Origin: Dysgonomonas sp. UBA5412
Lineage (GTDB): Bacteria > Bacteroidota > Bacteroidia > Bacteroidales > Dysgonomonadaceae
Length of the DNA: 64,000 nucleotides
Direction of reading: 5' to 3'
NCBI GenBank assembly: GCA_002409595.1
Contig: DHNQ01000003.1
Coordinates: forward strand, 1 to 64,000
A program made the position numbers and the translations under genes. This document shows, one piece after another, positions 42,260-51,467 of this stretch. The notes under the pieces were generated by a model. That model did not search any database. It was given only the letters and a program-made list of their open reading frames with translations, and was not told the origin of the DNA. Numbering within the stretch: the stretch's first letter is position 1; each line of letters begins with the position of its first letter.

Positions 42260-44605
42260 ATGAGATTTTTTTTCTTTCTACTGGCTCTTTGTTTTATAAG
42301 TATCCAAGCCTTTGCTCAAGATTCATTTACGATAAGCGGATATGTATCTACAAAAGATAGGCAACCGATTGAGGCTGCTACTATATCTATCGAAGGAGAA
42401 CACGTGACAACACAAAGCAATATAAACGGTTTCTTCTCTCTTAAAATAGCAACTCCAAAAAGTCTAATTCTGCATGTGCATGCGATAGGGTATATACCCC
42501 AAAATTTAGAACTGAAAGTAACTGAGAGTCTAAATTTGAATATCATTCTTGTACAAGATAATGTCGAATTGAAAGAAGTTCTAATTCAGGGCAATAACAA
42601 AAGAGACACACAGATGAAGTCTTCCCAGAATTTGATAACTGTCGACAAAGCATATTTGGAAGAAAACTTTTCAGGAAGCCTTATGCAGAGTCTTGAGGAT
42701 ATACCCGGAATAAAAGCAATGAGTATAGGTTCGGGACAATCTAAACCTACAATACGAGGTATGGGCTTTAATCGTATGATTGTTGCTGAAAACGGGATTA
42801 AGCATGAAGGGCAACAATGGGGAGAAGATCATGGTCTGGAGATAGACCAATTTGCAATAGATGATATTGAAATAATCAAAGGTCCCGGTTCTTTATTATA
42901 CGGATCAGATGCTATCGGTGGAGTTATAAGCTTACGAAACAATTATATTCCGACAAAAGGTTTTGAAGGACAAGCCAATGTATTTGTTCGTTCTAATAAT
43001 GAATCTATTGGTTTTTCAACTCGTTTGGCTGGTATGAGAGGTAAGTTTTATTACAAGGCAAATGTTACACTTGTAGACTATGCCGATTATAAAGTTCCTA
43101 CTGATAGCATTCAGTATTATTCATATTTTATTAAATTGAAAGATCGTAGGCTTCGTAACACAGCCGGAAAGGAACAAAATGTCGGTTTTACAATAGGATA
43201 CGTTTCAGATTTGTTTCAGACCAATTTCCAACTATCTAATGTGTATGCCAAGAGTGGTTTCTTTGCCGATGCACATGGGCTTGAGGTTAGACTCTCGGAT
43301 ATAGATTATGATAAGTCATCGCGCGATATTGACTTACCCTATCATTCTGTGAACCATCTGAAACTAGTTAATAATTCTATCTGGAAACTGGGCGGTTTAC
43401 GAGTAGAGGGCGATTTTTCATATCAAAACAATCTACGTCAGGAACGCTCTGAACCTGTATCTCATGGCTTTATGCCTATACCACCCAATAGCCTCGAACG
43501 AAAGTTTAATAAAAATACTTATACAGCCAACATAGCATCTAAGATATTATTAGCAGACAAGCATAATCTCAATATAGGTGTAAATGCAGAGCATCAAAGT
43601 AATGAACGAAATGGCTGGGGATTTATCATTCCCGATTTTAGAACAACATCTTTTGGTGCTTATGTTTTGGATCGTTATCATATCTCAGACAACTTGATTC
43701 TGAATGCAGGTGTGCGTTTCGATCATATACATACACATATCAATAGCTATAATGATTGGTTTAAAACACCTCAAGCCAATAGCGATTCTATATATAAAGA
43801 GCGAGCTTCCAACTTTAGCCGTACATTCAATAGTTTCACTTGGTCGGCAGGAATTAACTATAATGCCGGAGGGTGGATATTAAAAGCAAATGTAGGAAAA
43901 AGCTTTCGGGCTCCAATTCCGAAAGAGTTAGGCTCTGATGGTGTGAACTATCACATATTCCGATATGAGAGAGGAGAGCGCAGTCTTTCCCCCGAAGAAT
44001 CTTATCAGATTGATCTTGGTATCAATTGGAGCAACGAAGTATTAAATATTCAGATAGATCCATACTTTAATTATTTCCCTAACTATATATATCTGAATCC
44101 AACATCGCAGTATAATGAAGGTTTACAATTATATTATTATACACAAAGCAAGGTTTTGAGATATGGCTCTGAAGTAAATATCAATTATAAGTTGTCAGCC
44201 AATTTTGAAACTGAGCTCAAAGGAGAGTATCTATATGCCGAACAGCTGTCGGGGGATAAAGAAGGATATACTTTACCCTTTTCGCCACCATGGTCTGCTA
44301 TTGCCGGACTCAAATATTTACCGAAGAAGAAGTGGTCGGGTGAAGATGGATTTATTGCGGTCAATTACAAACTCGTAGGTGATCAGAATAGAATAGTACC
44401 ACCCGAAGAGAAGACTAAGGGACATCAAACTCTGAATCTGTCAGCCGGCAGGACATTTGCATGGAAAGGATATGATCTGAAAGTCAATCTACAAGGACAG
44501 AATATATTGAATAAAAAATATTATGACCATACCAGCTATTACCGATTGATTGATGTGCCCGAACCGGGACGTAATTTTTCGATAATGATTGGACTCAATT
44601 TTTAA
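42260..44605 (+). CDS. TonB-dependent receptor, probable metal uptake
   Basis: 781-residue outer-membrane receptor. Signal peptide 1-19 (IQAFAQD), carboxypeptidase-D-like domain (about 22-105), plug (about 110-240) and barrel to the terminal phenylalanine. The plug has the unusual acidic/histidine stretch GIKHEGQQWGEDHGLEIDQF, followed by the standard PGSLLYGSDAIGGVISL. It is too short and lacks the motifs of a SusC protein, and no SusD follows. The next two genes encode His-rich lipoproteins and the locus ends with a Fur-family regulator. Import of zinc, iron or a metal chelate is therefore the best inference. Confidence 0.82.
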   Translation: MRFFFFLLALCFISIQAFAQDSFTISGYVSTKDRQPIEAATISIEGEHVTTQSNINGFFSLKIATPKSLILHVHAIGYIPQNLELKVTESLNLNIILVQDNVELKEVLIQGNNKRDTQMKSSQNLITVDKAYLEENFSGSLMQSLEDIPGIKAMSIGSGQSKPTIRGMGFNRMIVAENGIKHEGQQWGEDHGLEIDQFAIDDIEIIKGPGSLLYGSDAIGGVISLRNNYIPTKGFEGQANVFVRSNNESIGFSTRLAGMRGKFYYKANVTLVDYADYKVPTDSIQYYSYFIKLKDRRLRNTAGKEQNVGFTIGYVSDLFQTNFQLSNVYAKSGFFADAHGLEVRLSDIDYDKSSRDIDLPYHSVNHLKLVNNSIWKLGGLRVEGDFSYQNNLRQERSEPVSHGFMPIPPNSLERKFNKNTYTANIASKILLADKHNLNIGVNAEHQSNERNGWGFIIPDFRTTSFGAYVLDRYHISDNLILNAGVRFDHIHTHINSYNDWFKTPQANSDSIYKERASNFSRTFNSFTWSAGINYNAGGWILKANVGKSFRAPIPKELGSDGVNYHIFRYERGERSLSPEESYQIDLGINWSNEVLNIQIDPYFNYFPNYIYLNPTSQYNEGLQLYYYTQSKVLRYGSEVNINYKLSANFETELKGEYLYAEQLSGDKEGYTLPFSPPWSAIAGLKYLPKKKWSGEDGFIAVNYKLVGDQNRIVPPEEKTKGHQTLNLSAGRTFAWKGYDLKVNLQGQNILNKKYYDHTSYYRLIDVPEPGRNFSIMIGLNF

Positions 44606-44667
44606 ACAATAACTATTTTATATTAATTTTTTTAACAGGAATTATATTCCATAAAACATCTAAGATT

Positions 44668-45759
44668 ATGAATAAGAAATTAGGATTAGGGTTAGTACTC
44701 CTTTTAAATTTATGCCTGTTGATATTCTCTTCATGTAGCGATGACGATGATGATAAACCGACAAAACCGGTTATAAACCTAACGGAGATAGGCAGCGAAA
44801 ATAGTAAGATGGCTATTGCCGGAAGCGATTTGCATTTGGAAGGAAGTATATTGGCGGATGGTACTATTCAGCGTATTGATGTCGAAATACATCAAGAAGA
44901 GAATAGTGATTTTGAAATCGAGAAAGCTTATACCGATGGTAAATATATAGGAGTGAAAAATGCAGACTTTCACGAACATATTGATATTCCGGCAGAAGCT
45001 CCCGCTGGGAAGTATCACTTGCACTTTACTGTTACAGACCAATTTGGCCAGACTACAACTGTAGAGTCGGAATTAACGATCGAAGCATCGCCGGTTAATA
45101 TTGCAATAGAAGGTCTTGTTTTTGGAGCAGGACATGATTTTCCCGATAATAATATCGGATACATAGGTACAGCTCCTGTTATCGGTGCAACATCCATTAA
45201 GGCTGATAATGGAATTGATCGCGTCTTTGTAGAAATACATAGCGAAGGGGAAACAACCGCTTTTGAGCAAGATACAACCTATACATATAATGGTGAAACT
45301 GAAGTTAAAGACTTTCATAAACATCTATTAATTCCGTCAGAAGCTCCAGCAGGTGATTATCATCTTCATTTCAAAGTATATGACAAACAAGGTAAAGTTC
45401 TTGAAAAATCAATGGATGTGCGGATTAAAGAAACCGGTATTACTGTCTCTGCTTTGGAAATAGGAGATAACAATTCGGCAGTTGCATCTAATATTCATAC
45501 AGAATTTAAAGTGAATGCAACAGACCCACTGGCTTCGATACGTGTCCGTATTTATAAAGCATCTGCTCCTGCAACATACTTCTACAATAATACACTTACA
45601 GAAGAGTTTGCTGCGGGAAATGTAAAAGAATATACTTTCCATAAGCACTTAGTGGCAACAGATGCCCCTGCAGGAGAATATATCCTGGAGATCAGAATAA
45701 ATGATGCTAAAGGAGCTAACAACACATTGAAAGAAAAGTTAACGATCAAAGCTGAATAA
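44668..45759 (+). CDS. Lipoprotein with three DUF4625-type repeats, histidine-rich
   Basis: 363 residues. Lipobox FSSC (Cys23) followed by a run of aspartates, a surface-export pattern. Three tandem domains of about 105 residues can be aligned by eye. Each ends with a His motif and a PAG turn: FHEHIDIPAEAPAGKYHLHF (101-120), FHKHLLIPSEAPAGDYHLHF (216-235) and FHKHLVATDAPAGEYILEIR (324-343). The FHxH and YHLHF histidines on adjacent strands would suit a metal site. The third repeat has lost the second His pair. It lies 62 bases after the TonB receptor and 38 bases before a related lipoprotein. Metal capture for the receptor is inferred. Confidence 0.78.
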   Translation: MNKKLGLGLVLLLNLCLLIFSSCSDDDDDKPTKPVINLTEIGSENSKMAIAGSDLHLEGSILADGTIQRIDVEIHQEENSDFEIEKAYTDGKYIGVKNADFHEHIDIPAEAPAGKYHLHFTVTDQFGQTTTVESELTIEASPVNIAIEGLVFGAGHDFPDNNIGYIGTAPVIGATSIKADNGIDRVFVEIHSEGETTAFEQDTTYTYNGETEVKDFHKHLLIPSEAPAGDYHLHFKVYDKQGKVLEKSMDVRIKETGITVSALEIGDNNSAVASNIHTEFKVNATDPLASIRVRIYKASAPATYFYNNTLTEEFAAGNVKEYTFHKHLVATDAPAGEYILEIRINDAKGANNTLKEKLTIKAE

Positions 45760-45797
45760 AAAAGGTTTTAATCACAGATAAAATTTAAATAAAAGAC

Positions 45798-46283
45798 ATG
45801 ACACGAAAATTATTAATCTACTGTTTTGTATCGCTTCTTATGTTAGGATGTAGTAGCGATGATGATAATGACAAAGATCTGGATAAGCCTAGCATAGATA
45901 TGAGTGGTAGTAATGCCTCTCCTCAAAACTGTGTAATACTCTATAGAGGGGAAAGTTTTCCGTTCAGAGCTATATTTTCTGATACTCAGGAATTGGGTAA
46001 TTACAATATCGAGATTCATAACAACTTCGATCACCATTCGCATAGTACCGATAACGTAGAATGCGATTTAGAGCCGAAGAAAAACCCGATAAAAGCATTT
46101 GTTTATAATCAGGATTATTCTATTCCTGCCGGCAAAACAATATTTGATGCAGATATTGAAATAGCCATACCGGCTGATGTGGATACCGGTGATTATCATT
46201 TTATGGTAAGAGTTACAGATAAAGCAGGATGGCAGGAATTGAAAGCTGTCAGCTTGAAGATTAAGGATAGAAACCAGGACTAA
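45798..46283 (+). CDS. Single-domain DUF4625-type lipoprotein
   Basis: 161 residues with lipobox LMLGC (Cys18) and an acidic tether (SSDDDNDKDLDK). One beta-sandwich domain related to the repeats in the preceding gene (IPADVDTGDYHFMVRVTDKA). A distinctive His cluster FDHHSHST lies in the loop where the larger protein has its FHxH motif. It is last in the three-gene operon and followed by a terminator. It probably works as a second metal-binding surface protein. Confidence 0.72.
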   Translation: MTRKLLIYCFVSLLMLGCSSDDDNDKDLDKPSIDMSGSNASPQNCVILYRGESFPFRAIFSDTQELGNYNIEIHNNFDHHSHSTDNVECDLEPKKNPIKAFVYNQDYSIPAGKTIFDADIEIAIPADVDTGDYHFMVRVTDKAGWQELKAVSLKIKDRNQD

Positions 46284-46297
46284 CTATTAAAGTGTTT

Positions 46298-46330
46298 ATA
46301 ATTCCGAATATTTAATATATTCGGAATTAT
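46298..46330. terminator. Bidirectional terminator
   Basis: ATAATTCCGAATAT and ATATTCGGAATTAT with a T run beyond; it overlaps the last codon of the Fur-family gene on the other strand. Confidence 0.82.
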
Positions 46331-46737
46331 TTTTTTAAGCAATCAGGACATATACCCTCCAGTAATATTTGTGCCGAATCGACCTTATATCCAGTTGGAA
46401 GATGTATATTACTATCAAGTAAAGATGAGTCTAAGCAAGTTACTTTATCACAATTGGTACAATGGAAATGAGGATGTATTTTAGATAGTATAAGCCGCCT
46501 GGTTAGAGCATACTTCACCATTGTATTATTTAATACAATACGGTGAATAACCTTACTCTCTTCCAACGTTTTGAGCGAACGGTAAAAAGTAACTCTGTCG
46601 AATAAGTCGGCAAAAGCATCTTTGATTTCATTTTCAGTCAAAGCAGTATCTTCACTTTCTATCAACTTATCCAAAATACATTTCCGACAAACAGTCTTTT
46701 TTATACCATGTTCCTTTAATATCTGTTCAGCAGTCAT
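46327..46737 (-). CDS. Fur-family metalloregulator (Fur/Zur-like)
   Basis: 136-residue winged-helix repressor. The DNA-binding domain (about 1-80) includes LFDRVTFYRSLKTLEESKVI, typical of Fur recognition helices. The dimerisation domain has HPHFHCTNCDKVTCL and a second pair, CPDCLKK at the C-terminus, giving the two CxxC structural zinc motifs. It lacks the N-terminal His-rich start of ferric-uptake Fur and is short, so a Zur-type zinc sensor is somewhat more likely (inference). It is convergent with the TonB/DUF4625 operon, which it may control. Confidence 0.87.
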   Translation of the reverse strand: MTAEQILKEHGIKKTVCRKCILDKLIESEDTALTENEIKDAFADLFDRVTFYRSLKTLEESKVIHRIVLNNTMVKYALTRRLILSKIHPHFHCTNCDKVTCLDSSLLDSNIHLPTGYKVDSAQILLEGICPDCLKK

Positions 46738-46752
46738 AATTTATTCTTTTTA

Positions 46753-46760
46753 CAAAAATA
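46753..46760 (-). promoter_or_regulatory. -7 box for the Fur-family gene
   Basis: Minus-strand TATTTTTG, a perfect TANNTTTG, 15 bases before the ATG at 46737. Confidence 0.45.
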
Positions 46761-46978
46761 ATAAAAAAGGCTTATATCCTAAGATTTACTCTATGACAAT
46801 CTATCATGGAAGGGTGGGGAATGAAAAAAAACTTAAAATATCATTATCATATATTTTATATGTTAAAAGATGCATGCCTCTCGCTATATCCTTATCAGCA
46901 AAGGTTTTCCGGAAAGTAACAAAAAGAAAATAACATACCCTTTTATGTGCCTTTTCGTAAGAGCTTACAGAACTTTTA

Positions 46979-47009
46979 TTTGTATTTATTGCTATTTTTA
47001 CTATCTTTG
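46979..47009 (+). promoter_or_regulatory. Promoter of the porin-ProVWX operon
   Basis: TTTG (46979-46982), 19 bases, TATCTTTG (47002-47009): a full match to the Bacteroidetes promoter. Transcription should begin near 47016, 248 bases before the first gene. Confidence 0.7.
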
Positions 47010-47015
47010 TGATCT

Positions 47016-47263
47016 GTTTACAAGACAGAATATCCGAATTAGCTTATAATTAACAACAGAGTTGTGTTCGACAACTAAAAAAGCGATTGTCAATTCGGAT
47101 TCGCATTTTTCACATTTATACAGCTTGTATCTTATCAGGTTTATTATAACAAAACCAAAAGCTGTGTACCTCTGTTTTGCAGTGTCATTGTGAATTAAAT
47201 TAGATTACCCTCAGCTTTATGTTTTACAAAGCAGAGAGTAATTAAGCAATTCATACAATAATT
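47016..47263 (+). ncRNA. Long structured 5' leader, candidate cis-regulatory RNA
   Basis: No credible gene. Visible pairings: ATCCGAATT (47032) with AATTCGGAT (47092), enclosing a small hairpin AGTTGT-GTTCG-ACAACT (47060-47076). CTCTGTTTTG (47170) pairs with CAAAGCAGAG (47227). AAAGCTG (47158) pairs with CAGCTTT (47212), which crosses the previous stem and would form a pseudoknot. The last stem covers a purine-rich stretch 30 bases before the ATG. It matches no riboswitch class I know. The pairings were found by eye and some may be chance. Confidence 0.45.
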
Positions 47264-48439
47264 ATGATCAAAACTTATTTATACACTTTATTATTTTTAT
47301 TACTCAATACAACATTACTTTGTGCTCAAGATAAAGACAAGAGCGATTATCTGAAAATAGGTGGAGCTTTACGCTTCAATACTGCTATTGAAAACTATGA
47401 AAATAGCAATAAAGATTTAGATACTTATATTAAGATGGATACTTGGTTTCTGTCGGTTGACGCCCGCAAGATGGGATTTGATGTCAGTTTCCAATATCGT
47501 TTCTATCCTGAATCTAAAACGCATTTTTTGCATCATGGATATATTGGATATGAGGTAGACGAAAGCCTATACTTGAAATTGGGAGTATTTCAAAAACCAT
47601 TTGGTATTGCTGACTTTGCATCTCATTCATGGTGGTTTCAGCTGCCTTACTATCTAGGATTTGAAGACACGTATAATACAGGTATAAATGCTAATTATAA
47701 GTATGACAAATTTACATTTGATTTAGCTTACTTTCGTCAGGCAGCCCCACGAGGCTCTGTTTCGTCTAATAGCGAAGACAATTCTGTCGGAAATGGACGA
47801 TATTCATATGCCGTTGTTCCTACTTATGGATTTAGCAATGGAAAACAACTCGATGCTAATATACGCGAATTAGATCAAGTGAATGGTCGGATCCGCTATC
47901 AATTAACAAATGAAGTTGAGTTCGGTTTTTCAGGTCAGCTTGGTAGTATATACAATCGCGAACTTGATCAACGAAGTTGGGGTTTTTCTTGGGCTTTGCA
48001 TACACTGATTAATTATGACCGTTGGAATTTCAAAGGTGAAGTTATCAATTACGATTATAATGCTAAGGCTAATGATGGGCAGAAGCTTGATATATTACAG
48101 ATGGCTGCTTATGGATCACCTTACGGCGTAGCTACTCAAGGTACTATATATGTAGCAGGTTTGTCTTATGAGATACCGGTCAATAGGAAATTTATAAAAA
48201 GTATTCAACCATATATTGATTATTCATATCTGCATAAAAAAGAAAATTCTTTTGCCGATACACAATTTTTGATACCGGGAGTTTTAATTACCTCCGGACC
48301 GATATACACCTATGTGGACTATGCATGGGGTAAAAACCACCCTTGGTTAACATCTTCGTTTGGCGAAGGATTTGATGAGGGATCAAAGAATGCTCGCTGG
48401 AATAGCCGATTGAATATAAATATAGGCTATTATTTTTAG
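47264..48439 (+). CDS. Outer-membrane porin (OprP/OprO-like beta-barrel)
   Basis: 391 residues. Signal peptide 1-21 (LLCAQDK). The remainder is a beta-barrel with the phosphate-selective-porin pattern: YIKMDTWFLSVDARKMGFDV, then LYLKLGVFQKPFG (the conserved GxxxxPFG turn) and WWFQLPYYLGFED, and a C-terminal Tyr-Phe. It lies 45 bases before proV on the same strand and is served by the only promoter visible, so it may admit betaine-type osmolytes through the outer membrane. The specificity is inferred from position alone. Confidence 0.8.
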   Translation: MIKTYLYTLLFLLLNTTLLCAQDKDKSDYLKIGGALRFNTAIENYENSNKDLDTYIKMDTWFLSVDARKMGFDVSFQYRFYPESKTHFLHHGYIGYEVDESLYLKLGVFQKPFGIADFASHSWWFQLPYYLGFEDTYNTGINANYKYDKFTFDLAYFRQAAPRGSVSSNSEDNSVGNGRYSYAVVPTYGFSNGKQLDANIRELDQVNGRIRYQLTNEVEFGFSGQLGSIYNRELDQRSWGFSWALHTLINYDRWNFKGEVINYDYNAKANDGQKLDILQMAAYGSPYGVATQGTIYVAGLSYEIPVNRKFIKSIQPYIDYSYLHKKENSFADTQFLIPGVLITSGPIYTYVDYAWGKNHPWLTSSFGEGFDEGSKNARWNSRLNINIGYYF

Positions 48440-48484
48440 AAAAAGATTTATTACAATTAAAAAAAAACGATATTTTAATTACAC

Positions 48485-49705
48485 ATGAGTAAGATAGAAG
48501 TAAAGAACCTTAGTCTCATTTTTGGTGCAAATAAAAAACATGCATTGAAAATGTTGGAACAAGGTAAAAGCAAAAAAGAAATACGTATTAAGACTAAATG
48601 TACCGTTGCGGTAAATAACGTGAGCCTCAATATAAATGAGGGTGAGATATTTGTTATTATCGGTTTGTCTGGTAGTGGAAAATCATCTTTATTAAGATGC
48701 TTTAATATGCTCAACGTCCCTACTTCCGGTTCTATTATGATAGACGGTGAAGATATAACTAAAATGGATAAGCAAGGCTTATTAAATTTACGCCGTAAGA
48801 AGGTAAGTATGGTTTTTCAGCATTTTGGCTTATTACCACACCGTACTATATTGGACAATGTGGCTTTTGGTCTGGAAATACAAGATCAACCGATAGAAGA
48901 ACGTCTGAAAAAAGCAAAAGAAATAATAGAAATGGTCGGTCTTAAGGGCTATGAACAGTCTTATCCATATCAGCTGAGTGGAGGTATGCAGCAACGTGTA
49001 GGTATTGCACGCGCTTTGGCTTCCGATTCTCAAATATTATTGATGGATGAAGCATTTAGTGCCTTAGACCCTCTTATTCGTAATCAAATGCAAGACGAAT
49101 TGCTTGATGTGCAAGAGAAATTTAAGAAGACCATCATCTTTATTACACACGATTTGGACGAGGCCTTGAAGCTAGGTAACAATATTGCCATTATGAAGGA
49201 TGGGGTAATGGTACAGCAAGGAGAATCGGAAGATATATTGCTTAATCCGGCTGATGATTATGTGAAATCGTTTGTAGAAAATGTGAACCGATCTAAAATA
49301 ATAACAGCTTCTTCAATTATGGAGACATTCAAAGCTAAGGTTCAGTTAGATAAAGATGGTCCTGCGGCTGTATTACGTCAAATGGAACGAAACTTGATGC
49401 GTTTCCTTCCTGTAGTTGATCATCAAAACGAATTTAAAGGATATGTCAGAGAAAGTGCTGTAAGAAAAGCATTGGCTGATAAAAAGAAAAATATAGACGA
49501 TATTATTATTGATATACCACAGGTTTCTGTTGATATGCCGGTAGCAGATATGCTTCCATTGTTCATCAATCAGAAATTCCCTTTGGCTGTGGTAGACCAT
49601 AGAAATCGTCCGGTAGGGTTTATTCGTCACTCCGATGTTGTAGCTATGGTTACCGGATATGATGATGATGAAGTTCAGACAATAATTGAAAACGCAAACG
49701 AATAA
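48485..49705 (+). CDS. proV: Glycine betaine/proline ABC transporter ATPase (ProV/OpuAA)
   Basis: 406-residue ATPase of an osmoprotectant importer. Walker A GLSGSGKSS, ABC signature LSGGMQQR and Walker B ILLMDEAFSALDP are all present. The N-terminus has the family opening VKNLSLIFGANKKHALKMLE, and a C-terminal CBS pair (about 275-400) probably senses ionic strength, as in OpuA. proW starts nine bases downstream. Cytoplasmic side of the inner membrane. Confidence 0.95.
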   Translation: MSKIEVKNLSLIFGANKKHALKMLEQGKSKKEIRIKTKCTVAVNNVSLNINEGEIFVIIGLSGSGKSSLLRCFNMLNVPTSGSIMIDGEDITKMDKQGLLNLRRKKVSMVFQHFGLLPHRTILDNVAFGLEIQDQPIEERLKKAKEIIEMVGLKGYEQSYPYQLSGGMQQRVGIARALASDSQILLMDEAFSALDPLIRNQMQDELLDVQEKFKKTIIFITHDLDEALKLGNNIAIMKDGVMVQQGESEDILLNPADDYVKSFVENVNRSKIITASSIMETFKAKVQLDKDGPAAVLRQMERNLMRFLPVVDHQNEFKGYVRESAVRKALADKKKNIDDIIIDIPQVSVDMPVADMLPLFINQKFPLAVVDHRNRPVGFIRHSDVVAMVTGYDDDEVQTIIENANE

Positions 49706-49714
49706 AAAATTATA

Positions 49715-50596
49715 ATGGAAAATTTAAATATAGGAAAATATGTAGAACGATTTGTTGAGTGGCTGTCAGATCTTGGCACTCCCGTCTTTAGACAAATCAC
49801 AATTATAATCGAAAACACAGTCGATTTTTTGCAGGAAATGCTTTTGCTTTGTCCCTCTGTGCTGATTATTCTGATTACAGCTCTTACAGCTTTTTTTATA
49901 AAAAACAGAGGCTTTAAGAAAATCAATATAACTAAGTATAATGCAAAAGATTTACTGGAATTACCCATTTTCTGTATATTAGGTCTTGGCCTTATTTACT
50001 GGATGGGATTTTGGGATGAAATGATCAATACATTTGTACTTGTTGTTGTATCTACCTTTATCATTTTATTAATAGGTATTCCGTTAGGTATTTGGTGTGC
50101 AAGCCATAATACAGGAAATTCGATAGTACGTCCGATACTCGATTTTATGCAGACTATGCCTGCCTTTGTGTATCTTATTCCAGCTATTCTGTTTTTCTCG
50201 GTAGGTAACGTTCCCGGTGTTATAGCAACAGTAATATTCTCTTTACCCCCTGCGGTACGTATGACAACTCTTGGTATTAAAGAAGTTCCTAAAGAGATTG
50301 TAGAGGCTTCTATTGCTTTTGGTTGTACTTCTCGTCAAACCTTATTTAAGGTTCAGATTCCTTTAGCAATGTCTACAATTCTAGCTGGAGTTAATCAGGT
50401 AATAATGCTTGCTCTGTCTATGGTAGTTATAGCTTCAATGGTAGGAGCCGGAGGTTTAGGTGAAAGTGTGTATGCCAGTATTCAGCAAGCCGATGTTGCT
50501 TTAGGTTTTGAGGCTGGTTTATGTATTGTTATACTTGCTATTATTCTGGATCGTATGACTCAATCTCTGGGAAAGAAAAGAGGAGGTGTTAAATGA
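49715..50596 (+). CDS. proW: Glycine betaine/proline ABC transporter permease (ProW/OpuAB)
   Basis: 293-residue permease with about six to seven hydrophobic helices. The ABC-permease EAA loop is visible as EIVEASIAFGCTSRQTLFKV, which docks with ProV. PILDFMQTMPAFVYLIPA is a family hallmark. Its last codons overlap the proX start (ATGA at 50593), indicating coupled translation. Confidence 0.94.
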   Translation: MENLNIGKYVERFVEWLSDLGTPVFRQITIIIENTVDFLQEMLLLCPSVLIILITALTAFFIKNRGFKKINITKYNAKDLLELPIFCILGLGLIYWMGFWDEMINTFVLVVVSTFIILLIGIPLGIWCASHNTGNSIVRPILDFMQTMPAFVYLIPAILFFSVGNVPGVIATVIFSLPPAVRMTTLGIKEVPKEIVEASIAFGCTSRQTLFKVQIPLAMSTILAGVNQVIMLALSMVVIASMVGAGGLGESVYASIQQADVALGFEAGLCIVILAIILDRMTQSLGKKRGGVK

Positions 50597-51459
50597 GAAA
50601 AGTAATTTCATTTTTACTATTGTCAGCCTTTGTTCTGGCTTTAGCTACTTCATGTGAACGTCGTCGCAAACAAGATGTAATAATGCTCTATCCCAATTGG
50701 GCTGAAGGTATTGCTATCACTCATTTAGCTAAATTATTATTAGAAGATAATGGATATAAGGTATCGCTGAAACGTCTTGAACCGGGACCTATATTCACAT
50801 CCTTATCTCGGGGCGATACAGATATATATATGGACGCATGGTTACCTCATACTCACAAAGACTATTGGATAAAGTATGGTGATAAATTAGATATTATTGG
50901 AACAGCTTTCGACGATGGCAGTACAGGACTCGTAGTGCCTTCGTATGTCGATATTAATTCTATAGAGGAGCTGAATGCTAATAAAGACCGTTTTGGTGGG
51001 AAAATATATGGTATTGCTTCCGGTGCAGGTATTACAGTTACCACTAATAATGCGATTCAAGAGTATAATCTTGAACTCGATCAGTTAAATTCTTCGGAAA
51101 CATCAATGATTACTGCTTTGAAAAAAGCCGTTTCAAGAAACGAATGGATTGTTATCACAGGATGGAAACCTCATTTTATGTGGGCTAATTTTGATTTGAA
51201 ATTATTGGATGATCCTAAAAATGTATATCCTGCCGATAAACTTCAGATTGTTTCAAGAAAAGGATTTTCGAAAGACAAACCTGAACTGACGGCTTTTTAT
51301 AATAAGTTTAATTTAGATGAGACTTTATTAAACGAATTGATGGCAGATGTATCTGCCGATTCAGATCCGATGGTTGGAGCCAGGGTTTTTTATGAAAAAC
51401 ATAAAGAACTTCTAGATACATGGATCTCTTCTAAATCTGATAAAAAAGATATCAAATAA
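50593..51459 (+). CDS. proX: Glycine betaine-binding lipoprotein (ProX/OpuAC)
   Basis: 288-residue substrate-binding protein of the osmoprotectant importer. The lipobox ATSC (Cys21) anchors it in the periplasm on the inner membrane. Conserved segments are LYPNWAEGIAITHLAKLLLE, DAWLPHTHKDYW and ITGWKPHFMW; the tryptophans would form the aromatic cage for the quaternary ammonium group. It ends eight bases from a convergent metallopeptidase gene; no clear terminator was seen between them. Confidence 0.93.
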   Translation: MRKVISFLLLSAFVLALATSCERRRKQDVIMLYPNWAEGIAITHLAKLLLEDNGYKVSLKRLEPGPIFTSLSRGDTDIYMDAWLPHTHKDYWIKYGDKLDIIGTAFDDGSTGLVVPSYVDINSIEELNANKDRFGGKIYGIASGAGITVTTNNAIQEYNLELDQLNSSETSMITALKKAVSRNEWIVITGWKPHFMWANFDLKLLDDPKNVYPADKLQIVSRKGFSKDKPELTAFYNKFNLDETLLNELMADVSADSDPMVGARVFYEKHKELLDTWISSKSDKKDIK

Positions 51460-51467
51460 TAATCATA

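Noticed and set aside
46622..46933. Plus-strand frame overlapping the Fur-family gene
   Set aside because: Antisense to a well-supported gene, with a basic, low-complexity tail typical of chance frames.
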